From assembly GCA_028577615.1 (NCBI GenBank), contig JAJSDU010000024.1:1-41681 (forward strand): a DNA stretch of 41,681 bases. The letters are read 5' to 3'. Below the pieces are notes generated by a model. The model was given only the letters and a program-made list of their open reading frames with translations. It was not told where the DNA came from and did not search any database. Numbering within the stretch: position 1 is the first letter of the stretch; each line of letters opens with the position of its first letter. The position numbers and the translations under genes are program-made. Origin of the DNA: Nitrosomonas sp. (GTDB lineage: Bacteria; Pseudomonadota; Gammaproteobacteria; Burkholderiales; Nitrosomonadaceae). Below are positions 24,247-32,953 of the stretch, one piece after another.

Positions 24247-26736
24247 TTAACTGACTTTTTCAGCCGCGGATAGTAACGCAGTAAGCACATCAGCCGCATT
24301 ATTCAGTTCCTTATCCAGCGCTTCAAGCAAACCGGCTTGCTCAATCCTGGCCGCAATCTCATCAAGGCGCTCATTGAATCGATTGATATCGGTTTCGGAT
24401 TTTAGGGCTTCCAGTTCGGCTGCGAATCCGGATTGGGTTGTATCGGCAGGCAATACACTTTTCTGCGGCTGATCATTGCCTTTTGAAATAAGGTATTCAG
24501 CGTAATCCATGCCGGTCTTTGTTGTACTCTTCTCGCTCATATAAGTATCACTTCCAGGAGTTGTTAGCATACGCTCTCCATCAGTTAGCTCAACAATGCG
24601 ACCCTCCGAAACAAGATGTTCAATCATTTTCTTGCGCGATATTATTTGATCGCCGTTATATCTGACCTGAGTTATCAATGCCTGCCTTGCTTTTTCTGAA
24701 TTAGGTGGAGACATTCCCATGGATCTAGTGAACTCAGCTATTTCAGCATCAGTCTTGGCTGAAGCTTCAGCGGATGCTTTGGAACTTTCTTCTAGCAATT
24801 TGTTGATTTCTTCTCGATCCACTACTTCCTTAGCGTATTCCGGGGTTATCCTATATTCATCTTCTTTGATTACTTCCTCAATATTCTTTATCGAATAGCG
24901 TCGAATAGAGCCATCCTCAAGGGTTTTGACTTCGTAAAGATCGCCTCCAAAGATGCCAACAATCTTTTGCCTTCCCCCTGCGGCATTCCACTCACGACCG
25001 ATATTGGGATCGTCTTTTTCTTTATCCGGCAATCCTTTAATCTCCCTAATAGTTTTGGGAGTCCAATACAAATCAAGCTCAACACCAGCGTCAATCAATT
25101 CCTGGATGCTGATATAGCCAAGTTCGCCACCGTAACCAATATTTGCAAGCCCGAATGCCTGGAATTGCTCATCTTCCATATCCTTTTCGGTAATATGCCA
25201 GTCACCGCCACCTTTGAAATAGTGCAGATAGGCAATAGCCTTATCGCCCATACCGTCTTGCCCGTAAGTTTTTGGCATGGTTTGGATTACGTTAGCAATC
25301 TCAATCAACTTATCCTTGAAAAACTGCCCTTCTTCGCCACGAATACCCATACCGATTGCAGATAACTGAGATTTTCCGATGAACTGCTTTAACAGCGGCA
25401 TGACGGCGTTCACATCTGCTATGGTTGCTTGCTGATCAAAATTATCCTCAAGCTCAGGCAATCTCTCGCCGGTATCTTTAATAACTTTCAAAATTACCAT
25501 GTTGACCTCATTATCCGATTCATCTAAAATTGAATCCATAGTGAGCAAGGGAGAGATAGGCGATCCGGGCTTGGCTGTTGGCTCACTAGGCACCCCTGGA
25601 CATCGGAACGTCTCCCCACGGATTAAAGCCGCATCAAGGGAATTCTCTGGCGCGGCTTTTTTCTTTATCCAGTTAGGAACTCCGTCGTGACCGATTCCAT
25701 ACACAGTATAGACATACTCACCGTTTTGGCGCTCCCCAACATTTACCCCGGCTGTGACAATAACGCTGTCAATACTCACGTCCATTTCAAAGAAATGAAA
25801 AGCAACAAAACGATCTTGCCGGTCTTTGTTTAACTCCGTTCTCCCGTCATACTTGCCGCTTGATAAGATCAAGGGAACCTTTGGTATTAACTTAGCCTTT
25901 AATTCATCAGATTTCATTCCTCGTTTCATTTCGCGCCAGCTTGAGCCGTTCATGTGAACATCACCAATCACGGTCTTTACGATTCTTCCTTGTAATTCAG
26001 ATTTATAGAATTCCTTCGCAGCGACAAATGTGTCGCCGCCAAATTCTTCAAGATAAGTATCAAATAGCTTGCTTGGATTTTTGAATTCAACTGGCGATGA
26101 AACAACGCCCAAAGCATTACGAATTTCCTTGATACGCTTCACCATATTCAGCTTTTCCAATCCGGATTGAACAGTTTTCAGGCGCGCGCGGATGCTTCCG
26201 GCTTCTTTAATCAGCTTGATTTTATCTATTCCGGATATGCTATCAAGAGTCGCATCAACAATATTTTTCACTTCATCGTCAGCGATTGCGGAATCATTGG
26301 TAATCATGGCTTGCATAATGTTTTCTTCCTGTGGTTGTTCGTCGTTATCTTCAACTGAATTCTCGATATCTTCCTGGATGTATGCCAGTAAATCCTCGAA
26401 TGGCGGCATCACTTCAATTACGCCACCTCGCGGCTGGCAGAATCCATACAGTTCTCTGGGTGAAAGGTTCCGGCTATCCAGCAAGTGACCGTGTTCGCCG
26501 CTTACCTGATTGATGAATAACCAATCCTTGAAAAAACTGATTGCCAGCTCATCGCCACTGTATTCGATTGGAATATCCTCATCTTCAGCGAAAATCGCAT
26601 CGAATTGACCGGCAGGCGCAAAAACTTTGTAAGTGCCACCATATATTTCCTGTTCATTCTTTACCGGCGCAATCTCACTACCTGCAGGAGAAACCAGTTC
26701 ATATTTCAAACTACCAAAATTGTTTTCTTCAATCAT
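24247..26736 (-). CDS. polyvalent protein with LPD3/BECR-like and DUF2958-like domains (829 aa)
   Basis: Visible parts in order: a unique N-terminus (1-145); two KL-x-LVKR-type helical repeats (about 165-210; GLEKLNMVKRIKEIR); a region at about 250-345 (GRIVKTVIGDVHMNG to YVYTVYGIGHD) resembling the LPD3 or phage BECR-nuclease domains of polyvalent proteins; and a DUF2958-like domain at about 490-560 (DWHITEKD, GGELGYISIQEL). Two further segments follow, one with NGDQIISRKKMIEHL. No catalytic residues can be assigned with certainty. Starts in an ATGA overlap with the upstream metallopeptidase gene. Probably injected with the DNA, as for other polyvalent proteins; that is inference. Confidence 0.7.
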   Translation of the reverse strand: MIEENNFGSLKYELVSPAGSEIAPVKNEQEIYGGTYKVFAPAGQFDAIFAEDEDIPIEYSGDELAISFFKDWLFINQVSGEHGHLLDSRNLSPRELYGFCQPRGGVIEVMPPFEDLLAYIQEDIENSVEDNDEQPQEENIMQAMITNDSAIADDEVKNIVDATLDSISGIDKIKLIKEAGSIRARLKTVQSGLEKLNMVKRIKEIRNALGVVSSPVEFKNPSKLFDTYLEEFGGDTFVAAKEFYKSELQGRIVKTVIGDVHMNGSSWREMKRGMKSDELKAKLIPKVPLILSSGKYDGRTELNKDRQDRFVAFHFFEMDVSIDSVIVTAGVNVGERQNGEYVYTVYGIGHDGVPNWIKKKAAPENSLDAALIRGETFRCPGVPSEPTAKPGSPISPLLTMDSILDESDNEVNMVILKVIKDTGERLPELEDNFDQQATIADVNAVMPLLKQFIGKSQLSAIGMGIRGEEGQFFKDKLIEIANVIQTMPKTYGQDGMGDKAIAYLHYFKGGGDWHITEKDMEDEQFQAFGLANIGYGGELGYISIQELIDAGVELDLYWTPKTIREIKGLPDKEKDDPNIGREWNAAGGRQKIVGIFGGDLYEVKTLEDGSIRRYSIKNIEEVIKEDEYRITPEYAKEVVDREEINKLLEESSKASAEASAKTDAEIAEFTRSMGMSPPNSEKARQALITQVRYNGDQIISRKKMIEHLVSEGRIVELTDGERMLTTPGSDTYMSEKSTTKTGMDYAEYLISKGNDQPQKSVLPADTTQSGFAAELEALKSETDINRFNERLDEIAARIEQAGLLEALDKELNNAADVLTALLSAAEKVS

Positions 26737-28655
26737 GACTGTTCACCTGATAATTTATTAGCCTCTTCAACGACTCTCGCCTCATCTCCGATCATGTTGT
26801 AATAAACTGAGTAAACTTGGTTATCATTCATGCTTGCCATGCGCATAAAGGCTTTGAGAAGGCGCTCATCACCATGCACCGGCGCTGAGTTAGGTATGAA
26901 TTTCCTGTTGTCGTCACTTATGAATGATTTGGTAGCCGTTGCGTAAGCTACCGCATACCCTTTCTTCGTTCTCCTTGACAACTTATCCTTGAATTTTCCA
27001 GCAAATACCCGGTATCCGCCCCATGATCCAATGAATTTTGCATTTGGATCAGCTACCCCACCCCAGCCCAGCAAGCTTCTTTGAGCGTCATGATCTAGCG
27101 CACCAAACCAGCCATCATCAACAATCTCAACACCGGCAGACAACTTATCTAGCGCTTGCGCATACTCGCTTTTGACTTGTTCGCGCTTTTCTTGAGCTTT
27201 ATCCTTTGCGCTATCCTGAACAGCTTGAAGCGCTTTCATAGCCGGGGTTAGATCGGATTGCAAATATCCTGCAACCAACGCGGCCATTTCCGGGTCTTTT
27301 GCCACAAACATTGCGGCATCCGATGGATTAGAAAGGTATTGAATCCCCATTGACCAGACTTCCGTGGTTTTGTCCCGATAAACCTTGCCAATGTAATGAT
27401 TAATAAAATTATCGGAATAAGCTACTTCTTTGCTTTGATAACCGCGATTGCCGGTCAACGATCTGAGAGAATACACTTTCTCGCTTTTTCTTCTCTTAAG
27501 CAGATAGCCATTTGATGCAGCTTTGGCCGCGGGATCACCTTCAAGATGATGAGCCATTTCGTGCCATAAAACGGCTTTATTGAAGTTACTTCCAGGTCTA
27601 ATTACGTTGTCCTCGAAATGACCTATACCGGTCGCATTGGCTCGCCTGCTGCCATCAGTTTCAATTCTGATCTGTCTCAGCTTGCCACCAGTGACACGAT
27701 AGAATTCAGCCATATCGCGGCGAATATCGGTTTCCATGTATCCACTTTTCTTTAATTTGTTTAAAGCTAATTTTTCAATAACCTGATTGCTTGCCCAGGA
27801 ATTGGCTTGCTCAACGGTAATTCTTGAACTATTAAGCAATGTATCTATTACCTTTTGGCCAGCAGGCTCAAGGCTTGCTTTCAATTCAGCGATGCGTTTT
27901 TTTTGTTCTTGTCGTTTTTCGCTAGTTAAGACCTTTATTTTCTCCCACGCTACGGATTTTTGATTCAATGCCGCTTCATATTCTACGGCGGACCTCTCTA
28001 TGTCTTCTTCGGTGTATCCGTTAGCTGAGTTTATCTTGGCTAGATTCGATAATTTCAGTCGTGTGCTTTCACGTTCGCGGTCCACATCTTTCAGAAGCTC
28101 GACAATTTCAGGATCATTCTCGATTCGCCGCATAGTCAGCTCATCAATGGATTTTAAGGTTTCCTGAATTACATCCTTATCGACATCGAACACGGCTCCA
28201 GATGATTTGAAATGCTCAAATGCCAATGCCATCCATTCTTCATTTGTTGTTGTCCCGCCATTACGCATGACATCAGCAAAGGCTTTCATAAAATCGCTTC
28301 TAAAATCCTCAAATTCGTCACCACTATCGCGCGGAAGCAGCAGATTGTATATTCCGAGCGCCGTATCAGCTTCAGCGCCACGCAATGCTTCAGGAACCGC
28401 AGAAAGACCATTTTGCAGGTAATTAGTTAATGATTTAAGTGATTCAACCGGGTTTGATGGATCAATAGACAGGCTAACCGCAGGCTCAATGTTTGAAACA
28501 GACAACAATTGCCGTATCTCGCGCACGCGCTTGACCAGGGTAAGTTTATTTACCCCGGCAACTTCTGGTAGGTTTTTTCGGATAACCCCAAGTTCGCGGA
28601 CCAGCCTGAGTTTTTCAACTCCACCCACCACACCAGCATCATCGAGCATCCGCAT
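26733..28655 (-). CDS. polyvalent protein with HExxH metallopeptidase-like domain
   Basis: About 640 residues. N-terminal repeats (GVEKLRLVRELGVIR, GVNKLTLVKRVREIR) match those of the downstream 829-residue protein. A long helical middle follows. The zinc-protease motif HEMAHH lies at about residue 364, with a downstream Glu (TTEVWSMG) as possible third ligand. A C-terminal domain holds LGWGGVADPNAKFIGSWGGYRV. I prefer ATG 28655, just after the upstream stop; a TTG at 28712 would add 19 residues and overlap the previous gene by 53 bases. Phage polyvalent metallopeptidases are thought to act on host targets or on processing of co-encoded proteins. Confidence 0.7.
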   Translation of the reverse strand: MRMLDDAGVVGGVEKLRLVRELGVIRKNLPEVAGVNKLTLVKRVREIRQLLSVSNIEPAVSLSIDPSNPVESLKSLTNYLQNGLSAVPEALRGAEADTALGIYNLLLPRDSGDEFEDFRSDFMKAFADVMRNGGTTTNEEWMALAFEHFKSSGAVFDVDKDVIQETLKSIDELTMRRIENDPEIVELLKDVDRERESTRLKLSNLAKINSANGYTEEDIERSAVEYEAALNQKSVAWEKIKVLTSEKRQEQKKRIAELKASLEPAGQKVIDTLLNSSRITVEQANSWASNQVIEKLALNKLKKSGYMETDIRRDMAEFYRVTGGKLRQIRIETDGSRRANATGIGHFEDNVIRPGSNFNKAVLWHEMAHHLEGDPAAKAASNGYLLKRRKSEKVYSLRSLTGNRGYQSKEVAYSDNFINHYIGKVYRDKTTEVWSMGIQYLSNPSDAAMFVAKDPEMAALVAGYLQSDLTPAMKALQAVQDSAKDKAQEKREQVKSEYAQALDKLSAGVEIVDDGWFGALDHDAQRSLLGWGGVADPNAKFIGSWGGYRVFAGKFKDKLSRRTKKGYAVAYATATKSFISDDNRKFIPNSAPVHGDERLLKAFMRMASMNDNQVYSVYYNMIGDEARVVEEANKLSGEQS

Positions 28656-28659
28656 GGCG

Positions 28660-30618
28660 CTATCCGTTAACTTGCTGGTCAAGCGCCGCCCATTTCTCGG
28701 CTGCAGCTCCAATCAGTGAGTCGTAATCTTCACCCTTACCAGCCTCGATAATCGCATTCGCAGACGCTTCAATCTTATCCAGCAAGGCCATTAGATCATC
28801 CTTGTCTTTGTCGCCATCCACAACCGATTTTAGGAATTCTCTGGCCGCTTTCATATCTTCTGATTCGGCTTCGATTTCCGCGGCGTCAGGGTTTAACTCT
28901 GTCGAATTAGACGGAATTGGAACGGCAACAGAGTCTATTTCAGCAGCAAGCTGCTCAGGGGTTTTGGATAGATCGTCACGGAGCAATGTGAACTCACTCA
29001 TTTTGGCGTTTACACCATGTCCTACTGTATGAGATAGGCTGTATGTGACACCCACAACATTTTTGCCAGCGCCTACTTGCGCAAAATCCCTTGTTACAGA
29101 GTAAACAAGGCCGGACCCCATAGAATCCTCACCAATCAGTTTTGACAGAATTTGTTTATTGCCCCCAGGGTGGGACCAGTTGGCGGCCATCAACGCATTA
29201 TTTACAGCAACAATCCGTTCCTGAAACAATGCATCAAGATCATCCTGATACTTCAACTGCAATTCAGAATCTGCCATGATTTTGGCGTAATCTTCTGGGG
29301 ATGTTGGGTTCAGCGCCACTTCAACTGCTCTTTGGTTGTCTGTGGGCTGCTCACCAGTTTTGTCGGCATTATCTGCCTCTGGTTGCCGCGGCACTGGTTT
29401 TCGATCTTCAGCAGCAACCTTGGCAATTTCCAATTCATTCTGCGCACTTTTCAACTCAGCCTCCAAAACAACAATTTCATCCTTCAAAGATTGAATGTTC
29501 TGCATACGATCCGCACGTTTTGAATTTGCACGAGCAAAAGCTGGGCTGTTCTTTTCAGCCAGTTTCAGGATACGGCGAGCCACCTCACGTACATTCAGAT
29601 CCTCGCCACGTTCCGGGGCAACCACAATCGTGATATCTTTCTTGTTCAACAGCCATTTGTAAGAAATAACATCATCATTCGGTGATAGCTTTGCTGGTGT
29701 TGCATCAGGATTGTGAAAATAGATTGACACGGTTTGCCCGTCTGATAGCTCATAAACCACAGCCACATTCGCCACGCCAAATTGCTTGAATGGCTCGGTT
29801 ATTTGCATAGCCACAGGTTTAATCCCCGTGCCCATACGCTCCATAACGCCCTGCAAAACTTCCATTTTTCGCTGCAGTTTGATGTAAGGCGTAACCAGCG
29901 CATCAAGCGCCAAAATACCGTCAGAATCGGCAATAATCTCATCAATTCTCACCGCATCCAATAGCAGGTTTTCGCCTGAATCTGATTGCCGTATCTCATA
30001 CAGAACCTGATCGATAGTGGCGTTATATGGCTGCGCGTTTTCATCCCAATGCACTTTTCTTGTCATGGCTTCTAATCCTTCCGGTGGTAAATTTTCTAAT
30101 TTGATAGGCTGGCTCTTATTGCCGTGCTTGAGCCACCATTTGAGTTGGTTAATCGATAGTGGAATTATGCTTTTAAGACCCTTCCAGCCGCGCTCATGGC
30201 TATGCAGATAAGCATTTCTTGCCGTTTCTTCATCGGGAAAAGCCAGCATGATTTTATGTTCATCGAAACGGCCATCGATGTACTGATTGATAGCGTATGC
30301 AATCTCGGATTGCGGGTATGGACCAACAAAACAATCAACGCCGTCGCCATCTGCTCCCTTGGTGCCGCTTATGTAGCCATAATGCGCTGCCATGCGCGAA
30401 GTCCAGCGCTTGCCGGTCTTTGAATCAATCCCGGTTCGATAGGTGCCGCGCGGCTGTTCTATGGCTATTGAGAGACCCTGGAAAGAGACCCTTCCCATTT
30501 TGTAGTTACCGGCCTTGCACTGCGCTTCGGTTGGTTCTGGGATAGGATTCTTGCCGAAAGCGCCACCATGGGCAGCGTTTTCGATGTTAAGAAATGTGGT
30601 ATCAGTTGAATGTGTCAT
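28660..30618 (-). CDS. polyvalent protein with inorganic-pyrophosphatase-like N-domain (652 aa)
   Basis: Residues about 40-180 (YRTGIDSKTGKRW, HYGYISGTKGADGDGVDCFVGP, FDEHKIMLAF) are the pyrophosphatase-like domain common in phage polyvalent proteins. The acidic motif DGDGVD at 90-95 is in the right place for metal binding. A second conserved block at about 285-380 (VSIYFHNPD, ISYKWLLNKKDITIVVAPE, ARRILKLAEKNS) recurs in DarB-associated phage proteins. It is followed by a coiled coil (about 385-410) and an acidic C-terminus. First gene of the polyvalent operon. Enzymatic activity is unproven. Confidence 0.75.
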   Translation of the reverse strand: MTHSTDTTFLNIENAAHGGAFGKNPIPEPTEAQCKAGNYKMGRVSFQGLSIAIEQPRGTYRTGIDSKTGKRWTSRMAAHYGYISGTKGADGDGVDCFVGPYPQSEIAYAINQYIDGRFDEHKIMLAFPDEETARNAYLHSHERGWKGLKSIIPLSINQLKWWLKHGNKSQPIKLENLPPEGLEAMTRKVHWDENAQPYNATIDQVLYEIRQSDSGENLLLDAVRIDEIIADSDGILALDALVTPYIKLQRKMEVLQGVMERMGTGIKPVAMQITEPFKQFGVANVAVVYELSDGQTVSIYFHNPDATPAKLSPNDDVISYKWLLNKKDITIVVAPERGEDLNVREVARRILKLAEKNSPAFARANSKRADRMQNIQSLKDEIVVLEAELKSAQNELEIAKVAAEDRKPVPRQPEADNADKTGEQPTDNQRAVEVALNPTSPEDYAKIMADSELQLKYQDDLDALFQERIVAVNNALMAANWSHPGGNKQILSKLIGEDSMGSGLVYSVTRDFAQVGAGKNVVGVTYSLSHTVGHGVNAKMSEFTLLRDDLSKTPEQLAAEIDSVAVPIPSNSTELNPDAAEIEAESEDMKAAREFLKSVVDGDKDKDDLMALLDKIEASANAIIEAGKGEDYDSLIGAAAEKWAALDQQVNG

Positions 30619-30694
30619 AACAGCATGTTAAGCCGCTGATGACGCTGTATTTGGTGGGTTTTCCGGTTAATTTGATGAATTAATCCTTTTTGTA

Positions 30695-30722
30695 TTGACA
30701 AATAGAAAAAGGCTGATATACT
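30695..30722 (+). promoter_or_regulatory. sigma70-type promoter of the first accessory operon
   Basis: TTGACA (30695-30700), 16-base spacer, TATACT (30717-30722). A near-consensus promoter 67 bases ahead of the ATG at 30789. Confidence 0.8.
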
Positions 30723-30754
30723 GATCACATGTTCGAGACGAAACGGATGTCCGG

Positions 30755-30769
30755 CCTGACGGGTTCAGG
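30755..30769 (+). promoter_or_regulatory. hairpin in the 5' leader of the first accessory operon
   Basis: CCTGA/TCAGG with loop CGGGT lies between the promoter and the GGAG site. The second accessory promoter has a comparable small hairpin at the same place. Confidence 0.45.
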
Positions 30770-30788
30770 ATCCTAATTGGAGAAAATC

Positions 30789-31424
30789 ATGGAAAAATTC
30801 TACATAGTGCACAGCTACCCACGGGAACGCCGGGATTTTAACGATCTGGAATCCGCCGAGAATTATGCGGCTGCTCGAAGATCATATTTTGCCGGACGGG
30901 AACATGCCGAAACCGTTAGGGTAACAACACACAACACCCCAATTGCACCGGACGTAATCGGATACACAGATGAGCAATCTCAGGCAATAAAGCTGGCCAT
31001 AGCCGGTTATCTTAAAGACGAGATAGTAACGGGTGGATTTATTGAGTGCTCGTGGTCAGATCAGATCGTTGACCGCAGTCAACAGAAATTTGCTGTTTTT
31101 GATAAATGGGCATACGAATTATTTAGGGACGAGGTACTGAGTGACTCGCATAGAGAGTTCCATTACCTACCGGTAATTGTTGACGGGAGAATGTTCAGGA
31201 TTGATCCGGAAGAGGGCCGCGGCGGTCTGCTGTATCTGACTAGATGCACAAAACGAAACGGAGCCGAATATAACGGCAATTGGCATTGCATCACAATATC
31301 TACCGGATACATATACACCGAGGAATTAACAATGACAAATCAGCAGATTATGGACAATATTGCCGATGAAATAGATGCTGGCGCAACGCACCTTACAGGC
31401 GGCACCTGGATGGCCATGAAATAA
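30789..31424 (+). CDS. hypothetical protein (211 aa)
   Basis: ATG 30789 has GGAG six bases upstream; the in-frame TTG at 30777 overlaps that site. N-terminus MEKFYIVHSYPRERRDF with aromatic and acidic residues; the middle contains ECSWSDQIVDRSQQKFAVFDKW. No recognised domain. First gene of a promoter-led plus-strand operon lying between two minus-strand blocks, so probably expressed separately from late genes. Confidence 0.7.
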   Translation: MEKFYIVHSYPRERRDFNDLESAENYAAARRSYFAGREHAETVRVTTHNTPIAPDVIGYTDEQSQAIKLAIAGYLKDEIVTGGFIECSWSDQIVDRSQQKFAVFDKWAYELFRDEVLSDSHREFHYLPVIVDGRMFRIDPEEGRGGLLYLTRCTKRNGAEYNGNWHCITISTGYIYTEELTMTNQQIMDNIADEIDAGATHLTGGTWMAMK

Positions 31425-31437
31425 AAGGGACAGAAAA

Positions 31438-31887
31438 ATGAAAGAGACCATTTTGTGTCATAAAGGAAGTTCCGAACCAGCGGCTATAGCTGTATCACTC
31501 GAAGATGTGAAGGAACATCTATTAAGCATCAACCCCGAGTTGATAATAAAAATTGAATATGATGATTACGACGACTACGGCTGTGATCATCGACTGACCG
31601 TGATCGGGAGCCACGCCGATCTTGTATTCAAAAAAGATTACGGCGGCATGTTCTGCCCGGGGAACTCACTAGACTGTTTTGTCGATCCCCGTGTCATAAG
31701 AGATGAAACAACATTCTTGAAAGCAGAATACATTTTCTCCGGGGAATGGCCTAAAACAATACATATCTCAATTAATTACGCGGACAGAATCACAGAATTC
31801 TTTTCTGAATATAGCAAATACTTAAGCGAAGACTCTGGTTTACTAAAAAAAATTGAATACGAAAAAACAACGTGGAGTAATACATAA
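31438..31887 (+). CDS. hypothetical protein (149 aa)
   Basis: AAGGGAC precedes the ATG by about seven bases. Acidic product with an EYDDYDDYGCDH stretch and KDYGGMFCPG; no known domain. Second gene of the operon, 13 bases after the first. Function unknown. Confidence 0.65.
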   Translation: MKETILCHKGSSEPAAIAVSLEDVKEHLLSINPELIIKIEYDDYDDYGCDHRLTVIGSHADLVFKKDYGGMFCPGNSLDCFVDPRVIRDETTFLKAEYIFSGEWPKTIHISINYADRITEFFSEYSKYLSEDSGLLKKIEYEKTTWSNT

Positions 31888-32130
31888 ATGGAAAACTTTG
31901 ACCAAAATAATTTTCAGCATTGTGTTAATCGTGCAATTTCGTTAATCAAAAATCGTGAAGCACAGATGATTGAAGAGGGGCACGAATGGCCGATTAATAC
32001 AGAATCATGCCGATGGGCGCTTGAGCAAGCCATCATTAATAGAAGCTCAAACGAATCAATGATGGAAGCAGCAATCAAGTATGTTGAATCTGTCGAATAT
32101 CGAGCAGAACAATTTAGCGGATTAGTCTAA
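31888..32130 (+). CDS. hypothetical protein (80 aa)
   Basis: ATG directly follows the upstream TAA, with GGAG about 12 bases ahead. Helical, acidic, with repeated Glu/Asn/Ser; no known domain. Its TAA directly precedes the next ATG. Confidence 0.6.
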   Translation: MENFDQNNFQHCVNRAISLIKNREAQMIEEGHEWPINTESCRWALEQAIINRSSNESMMEAAIKYVESVEYRAEQFSGLV

Positions 32131-32667
32131 ATGAAACTAACAGAACTGGCTATCGGAAAACTGTATCCGCTTAAATTGATGCAGACGGGCGAAGGTGCCG
32201 CAACTCAATTTCTGCTGAAGGGTGGCAATATTCTGCAAATCGTACTGTCTGGAATGAGCGCGGATGAAATTTGGTCGCTCAAAAAAGGAACGATAAAAGG
32301 TGGTTTTTTATATGATAGCAGGGGCTGCCTGCTATGGCTATTTACATTCCATGATCGGCAAAATAAACCGCTCTTTACATTCGATTGCCCGTTTGATGCA
32401 ACGCTAATACCGCGTGACGAAATTGCGCTGCATTCAATAGAGAATGAGAAACAGCGGTTAGCGATAGAGATCCACGCAATAGATGAAAAACGCATAGTCC
32501 GTGCGTTGCGGCTCATAACGTTATCAAACAAAATGACGATTGATTTTCTGTCAGCAGTGCAGGATCAATTGACTGCACATCATGATCACAGCGCAATGTC
32601 GGTATGGATGGCGCAATCAATTGATGATCTGGCAAAAAAATGCAAAATGGAGAAGCTCGGAGAGTGA
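32131..32667 (+). CDS. hypothetical protein (178 aa)
   Basis: Contiguous with its neighbours: the start abuts the previous stop and the stop overlaps the next ATG. N-terminal half has beta-type segments (KLYPLKLMQTG, FLLKGGNILQIVL, GCLLWLFTFHD); C-terminal half is helical with a basic patch. No family recognised. Confidence 0.65.
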   Translation: MKLTELAIGKLYPLKLMQTGEGAATQFLLKGGNILQIVLSGMSADEIWSLKKGTIKGGFLYDSRGCLLWLFTFHDRQNKPLFTFDCPFDATLIPRDEIALHSIENEKQRLAIEIHAIDEKRIVRALRLITLSNKMTIDFLSAVQDQLTAHHDHSAMSVWMAQSIDDLAKKCKMEKLGE

Positions 32668-32855
32668 TGGATAAAAAACATGGCATGACCGGGTTGCGAA
32701 ACGCAGCCAAACGTGATGATCAGAAAAAAGCGGCGAATGTTGTTATCCGCTGCGAAATGTCTGAAAAGAGCGGGTGGGTTAAAACCGCGCAGTCGGAGGG
32801 GCTGACACTCAGCGCATGGATTATCAAAGCTCTAAACAATGTCAGGAAATTTTGA
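32667..32855 (+). CDS. ribbon-helix-helix-like small DNA-binding protein (62 aa)
   Basis: ATG 32667 overlaps the previous TGA (TGATG). The Lys/Arg-rich N-terminus is followed by NVVIRCEMSEKSGWVKTAQ and GLTLSAWIIKALN, matching the strand-helix-helix order of Arc/CopG or mobilisation-type RHH proteins. Being last in an operon whose next promoter follows within 10 bases, it could be a local regulator; that is inference. Confidence 0.6.
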   Translation: MDKKHGMTGLRNAAKRDDQKKAANVVIRCEMSEKSGWVKTAQSEGLTLSAWIIKALNNVRKF

Positions 32856-32863
32856 TAAAAGTG

Positions 32864-32891
32864 TTGCAATTAATCAAAATGAGAGTATAGT
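32864..32891 (+). promoter_or_regulatory. sigma70-type promoter of the second accessory operon
   Basis: TTGCAA (32864-32869), 16-base spacer, TATAGT (32886-32891). It shares spacer length and the following CACATG with the 30695 promoter, and has a similar leader length to the ATG at 32954. Confidence 0.75.
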
Positions 32892-32919
32892 ACTCACATG
32901 GTTAGCAATAAAGCAAACC

Positions 32920-32934
32920 ACCGAAGCCTCCGGT
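32920..32934 (+). promoter_or_regulatory. short hairpin in the leader of the second accessory operon
   Basis: ACCG (32920-32923) pairs with CGGT (32931-32934) across a 7-base loop, upstream of AGGAGA. It occupies the same place as the 30755 hairpin of the first operon. Short, so low confidence. Confidence 0.3.
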
Positions 32935-32953
32935 AGCAGGCAGGAGAAATAAA

